Below, piece by piece: positions 7,698 to 17,590 of a stretch of 64,000 nucleotides of DNA. This DNA is from Anaerosporobacter faecicola (lineage in GTDB: Bacteria > Bacillota > Clostridia > Lachnospirales > Lachnospiraceae): contig NZ_JAAQRO010000022.1 of the NCBI RefSeq assembly GCF_012070565.1, positions 124,001-188,000 on the forward strand, given 5' to 3'. The first letter of the stretch is position 1. The number at the start of each line of letters is the position of its first letter. The notes under the pieces were generated by a model. The model had not been told where the DNA came from, searched no databases, and saw only the letters and a program-made list of their open reading frames with translations. The translations under genes were made by a program, and so were the position numbers.

Positions 7698-9290
7698 TTA
7701 TTTACGGTTTGCTGGTTCGATATTGATACTCTTACCTTTGATTTTTGCATCCTTCATCACTTGAATGACTTCCTGTGCATATTCATTTGGAACCTCAACA
7801 AATGTATATTTATCGAACATATCAATGGTTCCGATCAATTTACCAGGCATTCCTGTTTCTCCAGCAATCGCTCCAAGAATATCTCCTGGTCTTGCATTTT
7901 GCTTCTTACCAATATTGATGAATAGACGAACCATTCCTTCTCTTGCACCAGTATCACCAAAATCAGCAACTTCAGGCGCTAAGCTTTCACTTTGTTCGCT
8001 ATCTCCCATTGCTAATTTCAAGAATGCAGCTGCTACATCTAATGTTGTGTAATCTTCTTCATTTACTCTTGCTTCAATCAGGTCAACCATCTTGCTCAGA
8101 TCTTCTGATTTAATTAATTCATCAATTTGGTTAAGAATTTTTTCTACCTTTGTGTTCGCTACATCATTAATTGAAGGAATTGGCTGACAAATTATCTTTG
8201 TTTTACAATATCTCTGGATATCTTTTAATTTATAAACCTCTTTACCTACAACAAAGGTAAAGGCTTTACCTGTTCTTCCTGCACGACCTGTTCTACCGAT
8301 ACGATGAACATAGAATTCATCATCCTGTGGCACATCGTAATTGAATACAGCTTCTACGTCATCTACGTCAATACCTCTTGCAGCTACATCTGTTGCTACT
8401 AAGATTTCTGTCTTCCCATTACGGAAACCATTCATTACACGATCTCTTTGTTGTTGTTTCAAGTCTCCATGAAGACCTTCTGCAAAATATCCTCTTCCCT
8501 TTAATGCAGTAACTAATTCATCAACTTTTTTCTTTGTATTACAGAATACAAGTGAAAGTTTTGGATCATACATATCAAGAAGTCTAGAAAGTGCCTCGTC
8601 TTTACTCTTTGGTTTTACTTCATAATAATATTGCTCAATCTTTGGTACTGTTAATTCCTTCTTCACTACCTTAATGATTTTCGCATCTTTTTGATACATA
8701 CGAGCGATATCCATAATTGGCTTTGGCATTGTCGCAGAGAATAATACGGTTTGACGTTCTTCTGGCATCTCCTTCAAGATTGTTTCAATGTCTTCACGGA
8801 ATCCCATGTTTAACATCTCATCTGCTTCATCAAGAACGATCATCTTAACTTCATTGAACTTAACAGTTTTTCTTCTCATATGATCCATTACACGACCAGG
8901 AGTACCAATCACAACCTGTGTACCCGCTTTTAAAGAACGAATCTGTTTTGTAATATCCTGTCCACCATAGATTGGTAATACTTTAATTCCATGAAGGAAT
9001 TTTGATAATTTACGAATTTCATCAGCAACCTGGATTGCCAATTCTCTTGTTGGGCAAAGAACAACCGCTTGTAGATGTTTGTTCTTTGGGTCAACGGATT
9101 CCAATAGTGGAATTCCGAATGCAGCGGTCTTACCAGTACCAGTCTGCGCTTGACCGATGATATCTCCGCCTTCTAAAACTGCAGGTATCGCTTTTGCCTG
9201 TATTGGACTTGCCTGCTCAAATCCCATTTCAACGATTCCTCGAAGTAGAGGTGCCGATAAATTTAACTCTTCAAATCTTACTGTTTCCAT
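7698..9290 (-). CDS. deaD: DEAD-box ATP-dependent RNA helicase (CshA/DeaD type)
   Basis: A 530-residue RNA helicase that unwinds structured RNA during ribosome assembly, mRNA decay or cold adaptation. All core motifs are present in order: Q motif (FEQASPIQ), AQTGTGKT, PTRELA, VLDEADE, SAT, VATDVAARGID and HRIGRTGRAGR. After about residue 370 a linker leads to a DbpA-type RNA-binding domain (ARPGDILGAIAGETG...DKYTFVEVP). The ATG at 9290 has a somewhat distant AAGGA site. The gene is monocistronic with a long leader from the promoter at 9761-9789, as is usual for cold-regulated helicase mRNAs. Confidence 0.93.
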   Translation of the reverse strand: METVRFEELNLSAPLLRGIVEMGFEQASPIQAKAIPAVLEGGDIIGQAQTGTGKTAAFGIPLLESVDPKNKHLQAVVLCPTRELAIQVADEIRKLSKFLHGIKVLPIYGGQDITKQIRSLKAGTQVVIGTPGRVMDHMRRKTVKFNEVKMIVLDEADEMLNMGFREDIETILKEMPEERQTVLFSATMPKPIMDIARMYQKDAKIIKVVKKELTVPKIEQYYYEVKPKSKDEALSRLLDMYDPKLSLVFCNTKKKVDELVTALKGRGYFAEGLHGDLKQQQRDRVMNGFRNGKTEILVATDVAARGIDVDDVEAVFNYDVPQDDEFYVHRIGRTGRAGRTGKAFTFVVGKEVYKLKDIQRYCKTKIICQPIPSINDVANTKVEKILNQIDELIKSEDLSKMVDLIEARVNEEDYTTLDVAAAFLKLAMGDSEQSESLAPEVADFGDTGAREGMVRLFINIGKKQNARPGDILGAIAGETGMPGKLIGTIDMFDKYTFVEVPNEYAQEVIQVMKDAKIKGKSINIEPANRK

Positions 9291-9354
9291 ATTCTATATT
9301 AATCCTTTCTGTTCTTACTCGTGTATAAGAATCAGCGTCGAAGTAGATTTCCAC

Positions 9355-9389
9355 AAAAAAACCCTTAGACCTTACAACCTGGGACTAAG
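9355..9389 (-). terminator. Terminator-like hairpin inside the helicase leader
   Basis: On the minus strand CTTAGTCC pairs with GGTCTAAG (one mismatch) and is followed by GGG and seven T residues, 65 bases before the start codon. It lies inside the transcribed leader, so it could attenuate transcription. Regulation is inferred. Confidence 0.55.
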
Positions 9390-9721
9390 AGCTACCTTAA
9401 TTAAGTGAAGCATCGCATTTATATTATTTCTGATCTGTAACTATTTTATCACTCTTATATTTAAGTAGTTATTCCCTATATTTCTTTGATTTGGGAACAA
9501 GCCATTACTTAATATCTAGAGATTGCTTATGTTATAGGATTCAAACCAATCAAGCATTCCTATTTCATAATTCTATGATGCAACGGTATAAACGCATTTC
9601 CGTTGTGCTTGCACAAAAGTGAATCAGCAATTACTTTTGCCCTTTCCATCATTCTATTATCAATATAAATATAAGATTCAATTACGTACAACGAAATAAA
9701 CAACCAATCCTAATACCATCT

Positions 9722-9738
9722 TTAGGCAATTTGCCTAA
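9722..9738 (-). promoter_or_regulatory. 5'-proximal hairpin of the helicase mRNA
   Basis: A perfect palindrome, TTAGGCAA-T-TTGCCTAA, lies some 15-30 bases after the expected transcription start. It may stabilise the mRNA 5' end or act as a protein site. Confidence 0.5.
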
Positions 9739-9760
9739 CTACCACATTTCGTTCTTGTGA

Positions 9761-9789
9761 AGTATAACATGTAGTTATGCAAATGTCAA
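9761..9789 (-). promoter_or_regulatory. Promoter of the DEAD-box helicase
   Basis: TTGACA (9784-9789) and TATACT (9761-9766) with a 17-base spacer on the minus strand imply a leader of about 465 nt. The stretch 9390-9720 holds no gene I can support. The upstream stretch 9790-10015 is AT-rich and featureless. Confidence 0.75.
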
Positions 9790-10015
9790 GGAAGCATACT
9801 TTATTTTAAATAAAAATTTCGTAAATATTTGTTGAAATAATCAATTGCAAAATTACCAGCAATGCATCTTTCCAGTTTTATCCTTATATAATTATACTTA
9901 TTTACTTTCTTATATTTTCTAGTATTTTCATATATTTTTCTTAATCTGTGCATCTGTTCATGAATATTTGTTCATGGATCCTCTCTATTCCTGATTCAAA
10001 TGACAAAAGTCTAAC

Positions 10016-10091
10016 AAAAAAGACAATCTTCTCTTGTTCGCCCGTTAAGTATTACCTTCAACTCTTACCAGGCTTCTGAAGATTGTCTTTT
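10016..10091 (-). terminator. Terminator of the LacI regulator
   Basis: Fourteen-base perfect arms (10018-10031 and 10078-10091) enclose an unusually large 46-base loop. On the minus strand they are followed by TTTTTT. Confidence 0.65.
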
Positions 10092-10169
10092 GTTTTATAT
10101 ATTTATTTATTTAATTTATTTTCTTTTGTGTTTTATGTTTTGTTGTCTTTTGTTTTCCTCTAGTATTCC

Positions 10170-11186
10170 CTATACTGGAGTAATCTGCCTTACTGATTTT
10201 CCAACTTGGATTTTACCAGGAACCACAACCCGTTCAATCAAGGTTGTCCTAGGTTTCTCAATCAGATCAACTAAGTGATTGGCAGCTTCTCTTCCTAATG
10301 TAGTCGTATCCTGTTTTAAGGTCGTTAATTTTGGCTCTAAAACTTCCGATACAGTTATACCATCGTATCCTACAACCGATATATCTTCTGGAATTCGATA
10401 TCCCAATGCTTTTATCACATTGATTCCTCCAATACAAGCAAAATCATCTGGATATAAGATACATGTAGGTCTGTTTTTCAATTGGAGCAGTTCTCTCGTA
10501 CATTGTTCTGCTTTCTTTGTATCATGATAAGCCGCTTCCTTAATATATTCATCTGGAACTTCAATATCATATTCTTCTAATGTACGGTAAAAACTAGCCA
10601 AACGATCTGATGTAACCGCAGAATCAGCACCATGGATATAGGCAATCTTTCGATGTCCTGCCTGATATACATATTCGATTAAGTCATGAATGCCTTTCAC
10701 ATTATCAGAAATTACAGCAATTCGGTTATTAAAGATATGGTCAATGGTTACAACTGGAAGATCACTCTTGATCAATTCCAAGATTTCAGGATCGTTGAAA
10801 TTAACGCAAGCGATTACGACACCATCAACACCACGATACATACAATGTTCATAATATGACATAGTACGAACTCCGATGCGATGATTGATAAATGTTATGT
10901 CATACCCGTTTTTTTCCGCTTCTACTTTAAATCCTTCCAAAACACTTGCAAAATATTCATGAGTCAGACCACTATTGGCATCATCAACGAAAAGGACACC
11001 AATATTATACGTACGGTTGGTTTTTAATGCACGTGCTGCAGAATTCGGAAAATACCCCATTTCTTTTGCTGTTTCTTTTATTATTCTCTTTTTTTCTTGA
11101 CTAATGTCACTATGGTCATTCAAAGCTTTGCTTACTGTTGCTACAGACACGCTACACTTTAATGCAATATCCTTCATTGAAACCAT
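10170..11186 (-). CDS. LacI-family transcriptional regulator
   Basis: About 338 residues. The N-terminal helix-turn-helix (MKDIALKCSVSVATVSKALN) with its hinge (NSAARALKTNRT) is followed by a periplasmic-binding-protein-like sugar-sensing domain (IGVLFVDDANSG; VVGYDGI near 285). I take the ATG at 11186, preceded by GGGGGAT. It is divergent from the cellobiose phosphorylase, so it probably controls that gene and perhaps itself in response to a sugar or sugar phosphate. The effector is not evident. It lacks obvious grounds for calling it CcpA. Confidence 0.88.
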   Translation of the reverse strand: MVSMKDIALKCSVSVATVSKALNDHSDISQEKKRIIKETAKEMGYFPNSAARALKTNRTYNIGVLFVDDANSGLTHEYFASVLEGFKVEAEKNGYDITFINHRIGVRTMSYYEHCMYRGVDGVVIACVNFNDPEILELIKSDLPVVTIDHIFNNRIAVISDNVKGIHDLIEYVYQAGHRKIAYIHGADSAVTSDRLASFYRTLEEYDIEVPDEYIKEAAYHDTKKAEQCTRELLQLKNRPTCILYPDDFACIGGINVIKALGYRIPEDISVVGYDGITVSEVLEPKLTTLKQDTTTLGREAANHLVDLIEKPRTTLIERVVVPGKIQVGKSVRQITPV

Positions 11187-11315
11187 ACCAATATCCCCCA
11201 ATATTTACTATACTTTTGACATTATACAACATATTTTATGAATACGCAAAGCCTAATGCTCGATTATTCTAGTAAATGATATATGTTCAAGAGTCTACTC
11301 GCGTAGCCATATCGT

Positions 11316-11323
11316 AAACGTTT
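11316..11323. promoter_or_regulatory. Candidate LacI-family operator
   Basis: AAACGTTT, a CG-centred palindrome of the kind bound by LacI-family proteins, lies between the regulator and the cellobiose phosphorylase. Flanks (ATCGTA/TTCGTA) are only partly symmetrical. The rest of 11187-11819 is AT-rich; it has TTGACA at 11460 but no convincing -10 partner. Confidence 0.4.
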
Positions 11324-11819
11324 TCGTAATTAACTATACCATAGGTTTTCAATGAAAACAATAACAATTCTGCTATTTTTTAATAAATTTATGCACTCTG
11401 CATAAATATTCCGATTATTCATATAATTATTGATATTTTCCTGTATAATGATAATTATTTGACAATATAATCTTCTTATTAAATCTTCCTTATTCGTTTT
11501 TATTTGACATAAATTTTCATTTACGAAATCCTTTTACTAATTTTTTTCTTTTTCCTTTGGACTGAAAGAAAAAACAAATATTTTTTCAACATTGTGATAT
11601 TGCATAGATATTTGCTCGTTTATTGTGTATATTCAACAAATATTGGGTTGGTTATTGCTTTTATTTCGTTTGTAATATATACTAATTTGTATAAGAAACG
11701 TGTTTTTTCACTTAACTTAATCGTTTTCATAGCAAAAGTTTCTTATACCATGCTATGTATTCTTAAAAACATAAGGATGGTATAGACTATATTTCAATAA
11801 AGATTGGAGAATGAATAAG

Positions 11820-14255
11820 ATGAAATTTGGTTTTTTTGATGATGCAAAACAAGAATATGTTATTACTTCACCAACTACACCACTTCCATGGATCAACTAT
11901 TTAGGTTGTGAGAACTTCTTCTCACTAATTTCCAACACATGTGGTGGTTACAGTTTTTACAAAGATGCAAAACTATTACGTTTAACTCGTTATCGCTATA
12001 ATAATATTCCTGCTGATACGAATGGACGTTATTACTACATTAAAGATGGAAATACCGTTTGGAATCCAGGATGGCAACCAACACAAACAGAACTTGATGA
12101 ATACAGCTGTCGTCATGGTCTTGGATATACTGTTTTCACATCAAAGAAGAATGCGTTACAAGCGGAGTTAACTGCTTTCGTACCTCTTCAAACAAACTGT
12201 GAAATTAATCGTTTAACATTAAAGAATACTGGTAAGGAACAAAAGGAAATCTCTTTGTTCTCATACATAGAATTCTGTTTATGGAATGCTGTAGATGATA
12301 TGACAAACTTCCAAAGAAACTTCAGTATTGGAGAAGTTGAAATTGAAGAATCTGCAATTTATCATAAGACAGAATACAGAGAAAGAAGAAATCACTATGC
12401 TGTTTACGCAGTAAACACTCCAGTTGATGGATATGATACAGATCGTGATTCCTTCCTTGGTGCATATCGTGGTGTAGATCGTCCAATCGTTGTAGAACAA
12501 GGAAAATCTACAAACAGCAAAGCAAGTGGATGGGCTCCAATTGGTTCTCATAACATTAATCTTACCCTACAACCTGGTGAAGAAAAGACCTATGTCTTCC
12601 TTCTTGGATACATTGAAAATGAAGAAGATCAAAAGTGGGAAGCTCCTGGCGTAATCAACAAAGCTCCTGCAAAAGAAATGTTAGCGAAGTTCCAAACAAA
12701 TGAGCAAGTAGAAACTGCTCTTACTGAACTAAAAAATCACTGGAAAAATCTTTTATCAAAATATACGGTAGAAACAAGTGATGACAAATTAACAAGAATG
12801 ATCAACACTTGGAACCAATATCAATGTATGGTTACATTTAACATGTCTCGTTCTGCTTCTTATTATGAATCCGGAACTGGACGTGGAATGGGATTCCGTG
12901 ATTCTTGTCAAGACTTACTTGGTTTCGTACATTTGATTCCAGATCGTGCTCGTGAAAGAATCATTGATATTGCATCTACACAATTTGAAGATGGTAGTGC
13001 ATATCATCAATACCAACCATTAACGAAAAAAGGTAACATGGATATCGGTAGTGGTTTCAATGATGACCCACTTTGGTTAGTTGCTTGTGTATCTGCATAC
13101 ATCAAAGAAACCGGCGATTTCGATATCTTAAAAGAATCCGTACCTTTTGATAATGATGAAAGCAAAGCACAGACATTAATGGAACATTTAAAACGTTCCT
13201 TCGATTATACTAATACGCATTTAGGACCACACGGTTTACCATTGATTGGTAGAGCTGACTGGAATGACTGCTTAAATCTGAACTGTTTCTCCAAAACTCC
13301 AGGTGAGTCTTTCCAAACATGTTCAAACTTTGAAAGCGGAAAAGCCGAATCCGTATTTATCGCTGGTATGTTCGTAAAATATGGTAGAGAATATGCAGAA
13401 TTATGTAAGAGAACTGGCAACCAAGCAGAAGCAGATCGTGTAAATGCAGCTGTTGATAAGATGTATGACACGATATTAGAAAGTGGTTGGGATGGCGAAT
13501 GGTTCCTTCGTGCTTATGATGCATATAGTGAAAAAGTCGGTTCAAAAGAATGTAAAGAAGGGCAGATCTTTATCGAGCCACAAGGTTTCTGTGTACTTGC
13601 AGGCATCGGTGTAAAAGAAGGTCTTGCCGAAAAAGCATTGAACTCTGTAAAAGAAAGACTGGATACCAAATACGGTGTTATGTTGCAACAACCTGCTTTC
13701 TCCGACTATTATCTAAATCTTGGTGAAGTATCTTCATACCCACCTGGATATAAAGAAAATGCTGGTATCTTCTGTCACAACAATCCTTGGGTTTCTATTG
13801 CTGAAACAGTTATTGGTCATGGTGATCGTGCATTTGAAATCTATAAAAAGACTTGTCCAGCTTATGTGGAAGAGATCAGCGAAATCCATCGTACAGAACC
13901 TTATGTATACTCACAGATGGTTGCTGGTGCTGACGCTCCTCGTCATGGAGAAGCAAAGAATAGCTGGTTAACTGGTACTGCAGCTTGGACATTCGTTAAT
14001 GTATCACAATACATTATTGGTATTCGTCCAGAATTCGATGGTTTAATCGTAGACCCTTGTATTCCAAGTACAATGCCTGGATTCAAAGCAACTCGTATCT
14101 TCCGTGGTGCAACTTACAACATCACTGTTGAAAATCCTAATGGTGTACAAAAAGGTGTTGCTAAGTTAGTTGTTGACGGACAAGAAATGTCTGGCAATAT
14201 GATTCCATTCGTTGACGGAAAACAAGAATATAATGTTACAATTACTTTAGGCTAA
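11820..14255 (+). CDS. cbp: Cellobiose phosphorylase, GH94
   Basis: An 811-residue cytoplasmic enzyme that cleaves imported cellobiose with phosphate to glucose-1-phosphate and glucose, saving ATP during cellulose use. The ATG at 11820 is chosen because GGAG lies 10 bases upstream; the ATG at 11811 touches that site. Its length and its whole sequence closely resemble clostridial cellobiose phosphorylases, from [13 protein letters not shown] at the start, through GRGMGFRDS, to the [11 protein letters not shown] motif. That motif contains Asp483, the family's general acid position. The C-terminal region has [15 protein letters not shown]. Chitobiose or laminaribiose phosphorylase is less likely on this resemblance. 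Confidence 0.93.
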   Translation: MKFGFFDDAKQEYVITSPTTPLPWINYLGCENFFSLISNTCGGYSFYKDAKLLRLTRYRYNNIPADTNGRYYYIKDGNTVWNPGWQPTQTELDEYSCRHGLGYTVFTSKKNALQAELTAFVPLQTNCEINRLTLKNTGKEQKEISLFSYIEFCLWNAVDDMTNFQRNFSIGEVEIEESAIYHKTEYRERRNHYAVYAVNTPVDGYDTDRDSFLGAYRGVDRPIVVEQGKSTNSKASGWAPIGSHNINLTLQPGEEKTYVFLLGYIENEEDQKWEAPGVINKAPAKEMLAKFQTNEQVETALTELKNHWKNLLSKYTVETSDDKLTRMINTWNQYQCMVTFNMSRSASYYESGTGRGMGFRDSCQDLLGFVHLIPDRARERIIDIASTQFEDGSAYHQYQPLTKKGNMDIGSGFNDDPLWLVACVSAYIKETGDFDILKESVPFDNDESKAQTLMEHLKRSFDYTNTHLGPHGLPLIGRADWNDCLNLNCFSKTPGESFQTCSNFESGKAESVFIAGMFVKYGREYAELCKRTGNQAEADRVNAAVDKMYDTILESGWDGEWFLRAYDAYSEKVGSKECKEGQIFIEPQGFCVLAGIGVKEGLAEKALNSVKERLDTKYGVMLQQPAFSDYYLNLGEVSSYPPGYKENAGIFCHNNPWVSIAETVIGHGDRAFEIYKKTCPAYVEEISEIHRTEPYVYSQMVAGADAPRHGEAKNSWLTGTAAWTFVNVSQYIIGIRPEFDGLIVDPCIPSTMPGFKATRIFRGATYNITVENPNGVQKGVAKLVVDGQEMSGNMIPFVDGKQEYNVTITLG

Positions 14256-14295
14256 TTACCTTCCTCTCCGAGATCGACTTCCAATTATATAAAAA

Positions 14296-14335
14296 AGTTC
14301 GATAAGATCCCTAACAATCTTATCGAACTTTTTTT
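14296..14335 (+). terminator. Terminator of cellobiose phosphorylase
   Basis: Thirteen-base perfect arms (14296-14308 and 14317-14329) are followed by a run of T; the minus side also ends in T residues. Confidence 0.9.
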
Positions 14336-14464
14336 ATTATATGTATCGCTTTACACTTTCACTCGTTCCTATATGTTGCAATCATACTACCACTATTCAG
14401 AACGATCTCACCTCATTGTATGTATAATTCCGGGTAAGTATACTACAAATAAATTACGTACATC

Positions 14465-15601
14465 TTATTCTTGTAATGACTTCCCATATGGGTTCAAATA
14501 GGTTTCTATTTTTGATAAAGAAACAGGAATCACCAATGGTCCTGCCACATAAGGAGCGATATCATATGTATTAAAACCTACAAAAAGGATTCCATTTTGT
14601 ACCCACCAATTGGTATCCCATTGTTCAAATACTTCTTTGTATACCTCATTCCCAAACAAATATGGCTCACATTTGTTTTCTTCTACAAATGTAATTAATT
14701 CCTGCACGATGATCTTCTTGACTGTTTTCGCATCATCAGTGATACTCTTTACTTCTATCCTCTCTCCTGTGTCAGTTCGAAAGGATACAACCGATTTAAA
14801 CAAATTAGGATGTGCCCCTCCTGCATAGGAATATAACGAATATACGATGGTAAGCATCTTATCATCATTGCGAATTACTTGCCAGGAAAGATCAAATGTA
14901 TAAGGACCAATTGGGTTTAACTCCTGGTTCGTACTATCAATACCCTGCACATTACTTTCTGCCCATTCAAGGGCTTCTGCTACCTGTTTTTCAAATTTTT
15001 CCTTCTGTCTCTTATTCTCATCCTCTAAAGCTTTTTGTAATTTCCCATTGTTTTGATCCTCTATACTTGGATAGCTGCTTTTTGCTTCAAGGATAACTAA
15101 ATCACTATTCTTATACTTATAGTTTTTTGATTCCTCATTATTCACCAAGGAAACATATCCTTGTAAGAGTTCCTTCTGCTCTTCATCTTCCCATATATAG
15201 ATACAGTTTTCCAACTTGCTATATGGTATCTTTGCTCCTGTAGATTCTTTCGTTTCTCCCGTTTTCTCCTTTTGATCAACCTCATCTTTTGTATTTGTCG
15301 TTTTTTCTTCTGGCGTTTCTGCCGATGCTATGGTTTCTTCTGTCTGCTCTTCCCCCGTTGTCACGGTCTTATCTTTATCTGTCTCTTCAACTTCTAGTTC
15401 TGTTTGTTTTGACTCTTCTAATTCACTTGATACAGCCTCATCCATTTGCCCTTCCTGAACGATTTTTGCTCTACTACAGCCACACACTCCGCTAAGTATA
15501 AGACTTAGCATGGTTAACATGATCCAGCCTGCTTTTCTTGTTTTCCTTGGTTTACTTAGTTTACTTAGTTTACTTGGTTTTTCATTGCTATATGTACCCA
15601 T
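14465..15601 (-). CDS. RsiV-like lipoprotein (DUF4163/DUF3298 type)
   Basis: A 378-residue exported protein. A basic N-terminus is followed by a hydrophobic segment ending LSGVCGC, a likely lipobox with Cys near 42. Residues about 50-120 are a low-complexity Glu/Lys/Thr linker. The C-terminal two thirds resemble the extracellular domains of RsiV and PdaC (SSYPSIEDQNNGKLQKALE; YAGGAHPNLFKSVVSFRTDTGE). No sigma factor lies next to it, so an anti-sigma role is unsupported. An envelope-surface or wall-binding role is more cautious. AAAGGAAAAAG precedes the ATG. Confidence 0.75.
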   Translation of the reverse strand: MGTYSNEKPSKLSKLSKPRKTRKAGWIMLTMLSLILSGVCGCSRAKIVQEGQMDEAVSSELEESKQTELEVEETDKDKTVTTGEEQTEETIASAETPEEKTTNTKDEVDQKEKTGETKESTGAKIPYSKLENCIYIWEDEEQKELLQGYVSLVNNEESKNYKYKNSDLVILEAKSSYPSIEDQNNGKLQKALEDENKRQKEKFEKQVAEALEWAESNVQGIDSTNQELNPIGPYTFDLSWQVIRNDDKMLTIVYSLYSYAGGAHPNLFKSVVSFRTDTGERIEVKSITDDAKTVKKIIVQELITFVEENKCEPYLFGNEVYKEVFEQWDTNWWVQNGILFVGFNTYDIAPYVAGPLVIPVSLSKIETYLNPYGKSLQE

Positions 15602-15798
15602 GTCTTTTTCCTTTCCTACTCCAGCCTTCTCTTACTATATTACTATAAAATTCCATTTATTTGCTATACTATTCTTATATTTTGTTATTAATTTCATTAC
15701 TCTTACTGATTTACAGAATGTTTTTCATTGTAATGTAACTCCCACATACCTGAAACAATCGCAATGCGTGTATCTGCATAATTTTGTCTCTGTAAGTA

Positions 15799-15826
15799 TT
15801 GTACATTTAATTAAAAGTGCTATAAT
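15799..15826 (+). promoter_or_regulatory. Promoter of nicotinate phosphoribosyltransferase gene
   Basis: TTGTAC (15799-15804), a 16-base spacer, and TATAAT (15821-15826) with an extended TGC ahead of the -10. Confidence 0.6.
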
Positions 15827-15915
15827 ATAGAAGATACATTTTTGCGCTGGGCGCAAACGTATTCTCCAATCATCACAACTCATTAGGAATTCCGAAATAA
15901 CAAAGGAGTAAGGAC

Positions 15916-17376
15916 ATGGGAAAACAAAACTTAACTTTATTAACCGATTTTTATGAATTAACAATGATGCAAGGCTATTTTAAGAATAAAACGAATGAAA
16001 CCGTTATATTTGATGCTTTTTATAGAACAAACCCTTCTGGTAGTGGTTATGCAATCGCTGCTGGATTAGAGCAAGTAATCGACTATATTAAGAATTTACA
16101 TTTTAGTGAAGAAGATATCTCTTATCTCCGTTCTTTAAGCATATTTGATGAAGATTTTCTTGAATATTTGGCAAACTTCAAGTTTACTGGTAGTATCTAT
16201 GCAATGGAGGAAGGAACCGTTGTATTTCCTATGGAACCATTGGTTAAGGTCATTGCACCAATTATGGAAGCACAATTAATAGAAACCGCTCTTCTCAATA
16301 TCATCAATCACCAAAGTTTAATCGCTACCAAAGCTTCTCGTGTTGTCTTTGCCGCTGATGGTGATGGAATCATGGAATTTGGTCTGCGCCGTGCACAGGG
16401 ACCAGATGCTGGTACGTTAGGTGCTCGTGCTGCTGTAATTGGTGGTTGTATTGGTACAAGCAATGTTCTTAGTGCGAAAGAATTCGATATTCCGGCATTA
16501 GGTACACATGCACATAGTTGGATTATGAGTTTTGAAGATGAACTTACTGCTTTTCGTAAATATGCAGAACTTTATCCAAACAATGCAACTTTATTAGTTG
16601 ATACGTATGATACGCTTCGTAGTGGTGTACCAAATGCAATTAAAGTATTCGATGAACTCAAGGCAGCGAATAAGATGCCTGTAAAATATGGAATTCGTCT
16701 TGACAGTGGAGATCTTGCCTATCTATCTAAGAAAGCTCGTAAGATGCTTGATCATGCTGGCTACCATGATGCAGTAATTTGTGCATCCAGTGATTTAGAT
16801 GAATATTTGATAGACTCCTTGAAAACACAAGGTGCTGCAATCACTTCTTGGGGAGTTGGTACGAATCTAATTACAAGTAAGGATTGCCCTGCTTTCGGCG
16901 GTGTTTATAAACTAGCTGCTATTAAGAAAAATGGAAAGTTTATTCCAAAGATTAAATTATCAGAAAATGAATGGAAGATTACTAACCCAGGAAACAAAAC
17001 CGTATATCGTGTGTACGAAAAAGAAAATGGGAAACTAAAAGCAGATTTGATTGCCTTAGTCGATGAACATTTTTCAGAAGAAAATCCATTAATGCTCTTT
17101 GACCCAATTTCCACTTGGAAAAAGACGTATTTGGATGCAGGTGAATACACACTACGTGAATTACTTGTTCCGATCTTTATTGATGGTAAATGCGTATATG
17201 AATCACCAAAGGTTATGGAAATCCGTGATTATTGTCAAAAAGAGTTGGCCACATTATGGGATGAGACAAGACGTCTTGTTAATCCACATCGTGTCTATGT
17301 GGATTTATCCAATGAATTATGGCACTTAAAGAACCAATTATTAGACAATTACAATTCTAGAAACCATAGCCACTAA
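15916..17376 (+). CDS. pncB: Nicotinate phosphoribosyltransferase
   Basis: 486 residues. It converts nicotinate, PRPP and ATP to nicotinate mononucleotide in NAD salvage. The N-terminal LLTDFYELTMMQGYF is the family hallmark. FGLRRAQGPDAG near 155, the TSNVLSAKEFDIPALGTHAHSW stretch with the phosphorylated-histidine region, and RLDSGDLAYLSKKARKMLD near 270 line the active site. An AAAGGAG site sits 9 bases from the ATG. It stands alone with its own promoter. A weak hairpin (AAGAGACT/AGTCTCTT, 17409-17459) may end the transcript. Confidence 0.93.
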   Translation: MGKQNLTLLTDFYELTMMQGYFKNKTNETVIFDAFYRTNPSGSGYAIAAGLEQVIDYIKNLHFSEEDISYLRSLSIFDEDFLEYLANFKFTGSIYAMEEGTVVFPMEPLVKVIAPIMEAQLIETALLNIINHQSLIATKASRVVFAADGDGIMEFGLRRAQGPDAGTLGARAAVIGGCIGTSNVLSAKEFDIPALGTHAHSWIMSFEDELTAFRKYAELYPNNATLLVDTYDTLRSGVPNAIKVFDELKAANKMPVKYGIRLDSGDLAYLSKKARKMLDHAGYHDAVICASSDLDEYLIDSLKTQGAAITSWGVGTNLITSKDCPAFGGVYKLAAIKKNGKFIPKIKLSENEWKITNPGNKTVYRVYEKENGKLKADLIALVDEHFSEENPLMLFDPISTWKKTYLDAGEYTLRELLVPIFIDGKCVYESPKVMEIRDYCQKELATLWDETRRLVNPHRVYVDLSNELWHLKNQLLDNYNSRNHSH

Positions 17377-17514
17377 TCTGATTAATAGTGCATAAAGACT
17401 AGATTATTAAGAGACTCCCAAGTGTTCGATTCTATATTCGATCTCTTTTGCAGTCTCTTTTCTTATTATTTTCTTAATTTTTTTCGTTTATCTAGAAATT
17501 TCGATTAATTATGC

Positions 17515-17520
17515 TATAAT
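17515..17520 (+). promoter_or_regulatory. Extended -10 promoter element
   Basis: TATGCTATAAT gives an extended -10 about 70 bases before the carboxypeptidase start. No good -35 is visible. Confidence 0.45.
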
Positions 17521-17590
17521 AAAAATTGGTTACACAATTCATTCTCAATATATACGTCGGTGTATGTCGACGATTGGAAAGGCTGATACT

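Noticed and set aside
11594-11785. 63-residue hydrophobic open frame upstream of cellobiose phosphorylase
   Set aside because: No ribosome site, very AT-rich, inside what is probably the promoter or leader region.
15725-15964. 79-residue minus-strand frame upstream of pncB
   Set aside because: It overlaps the pncB start and promoter in antisense and has no ribosome site.
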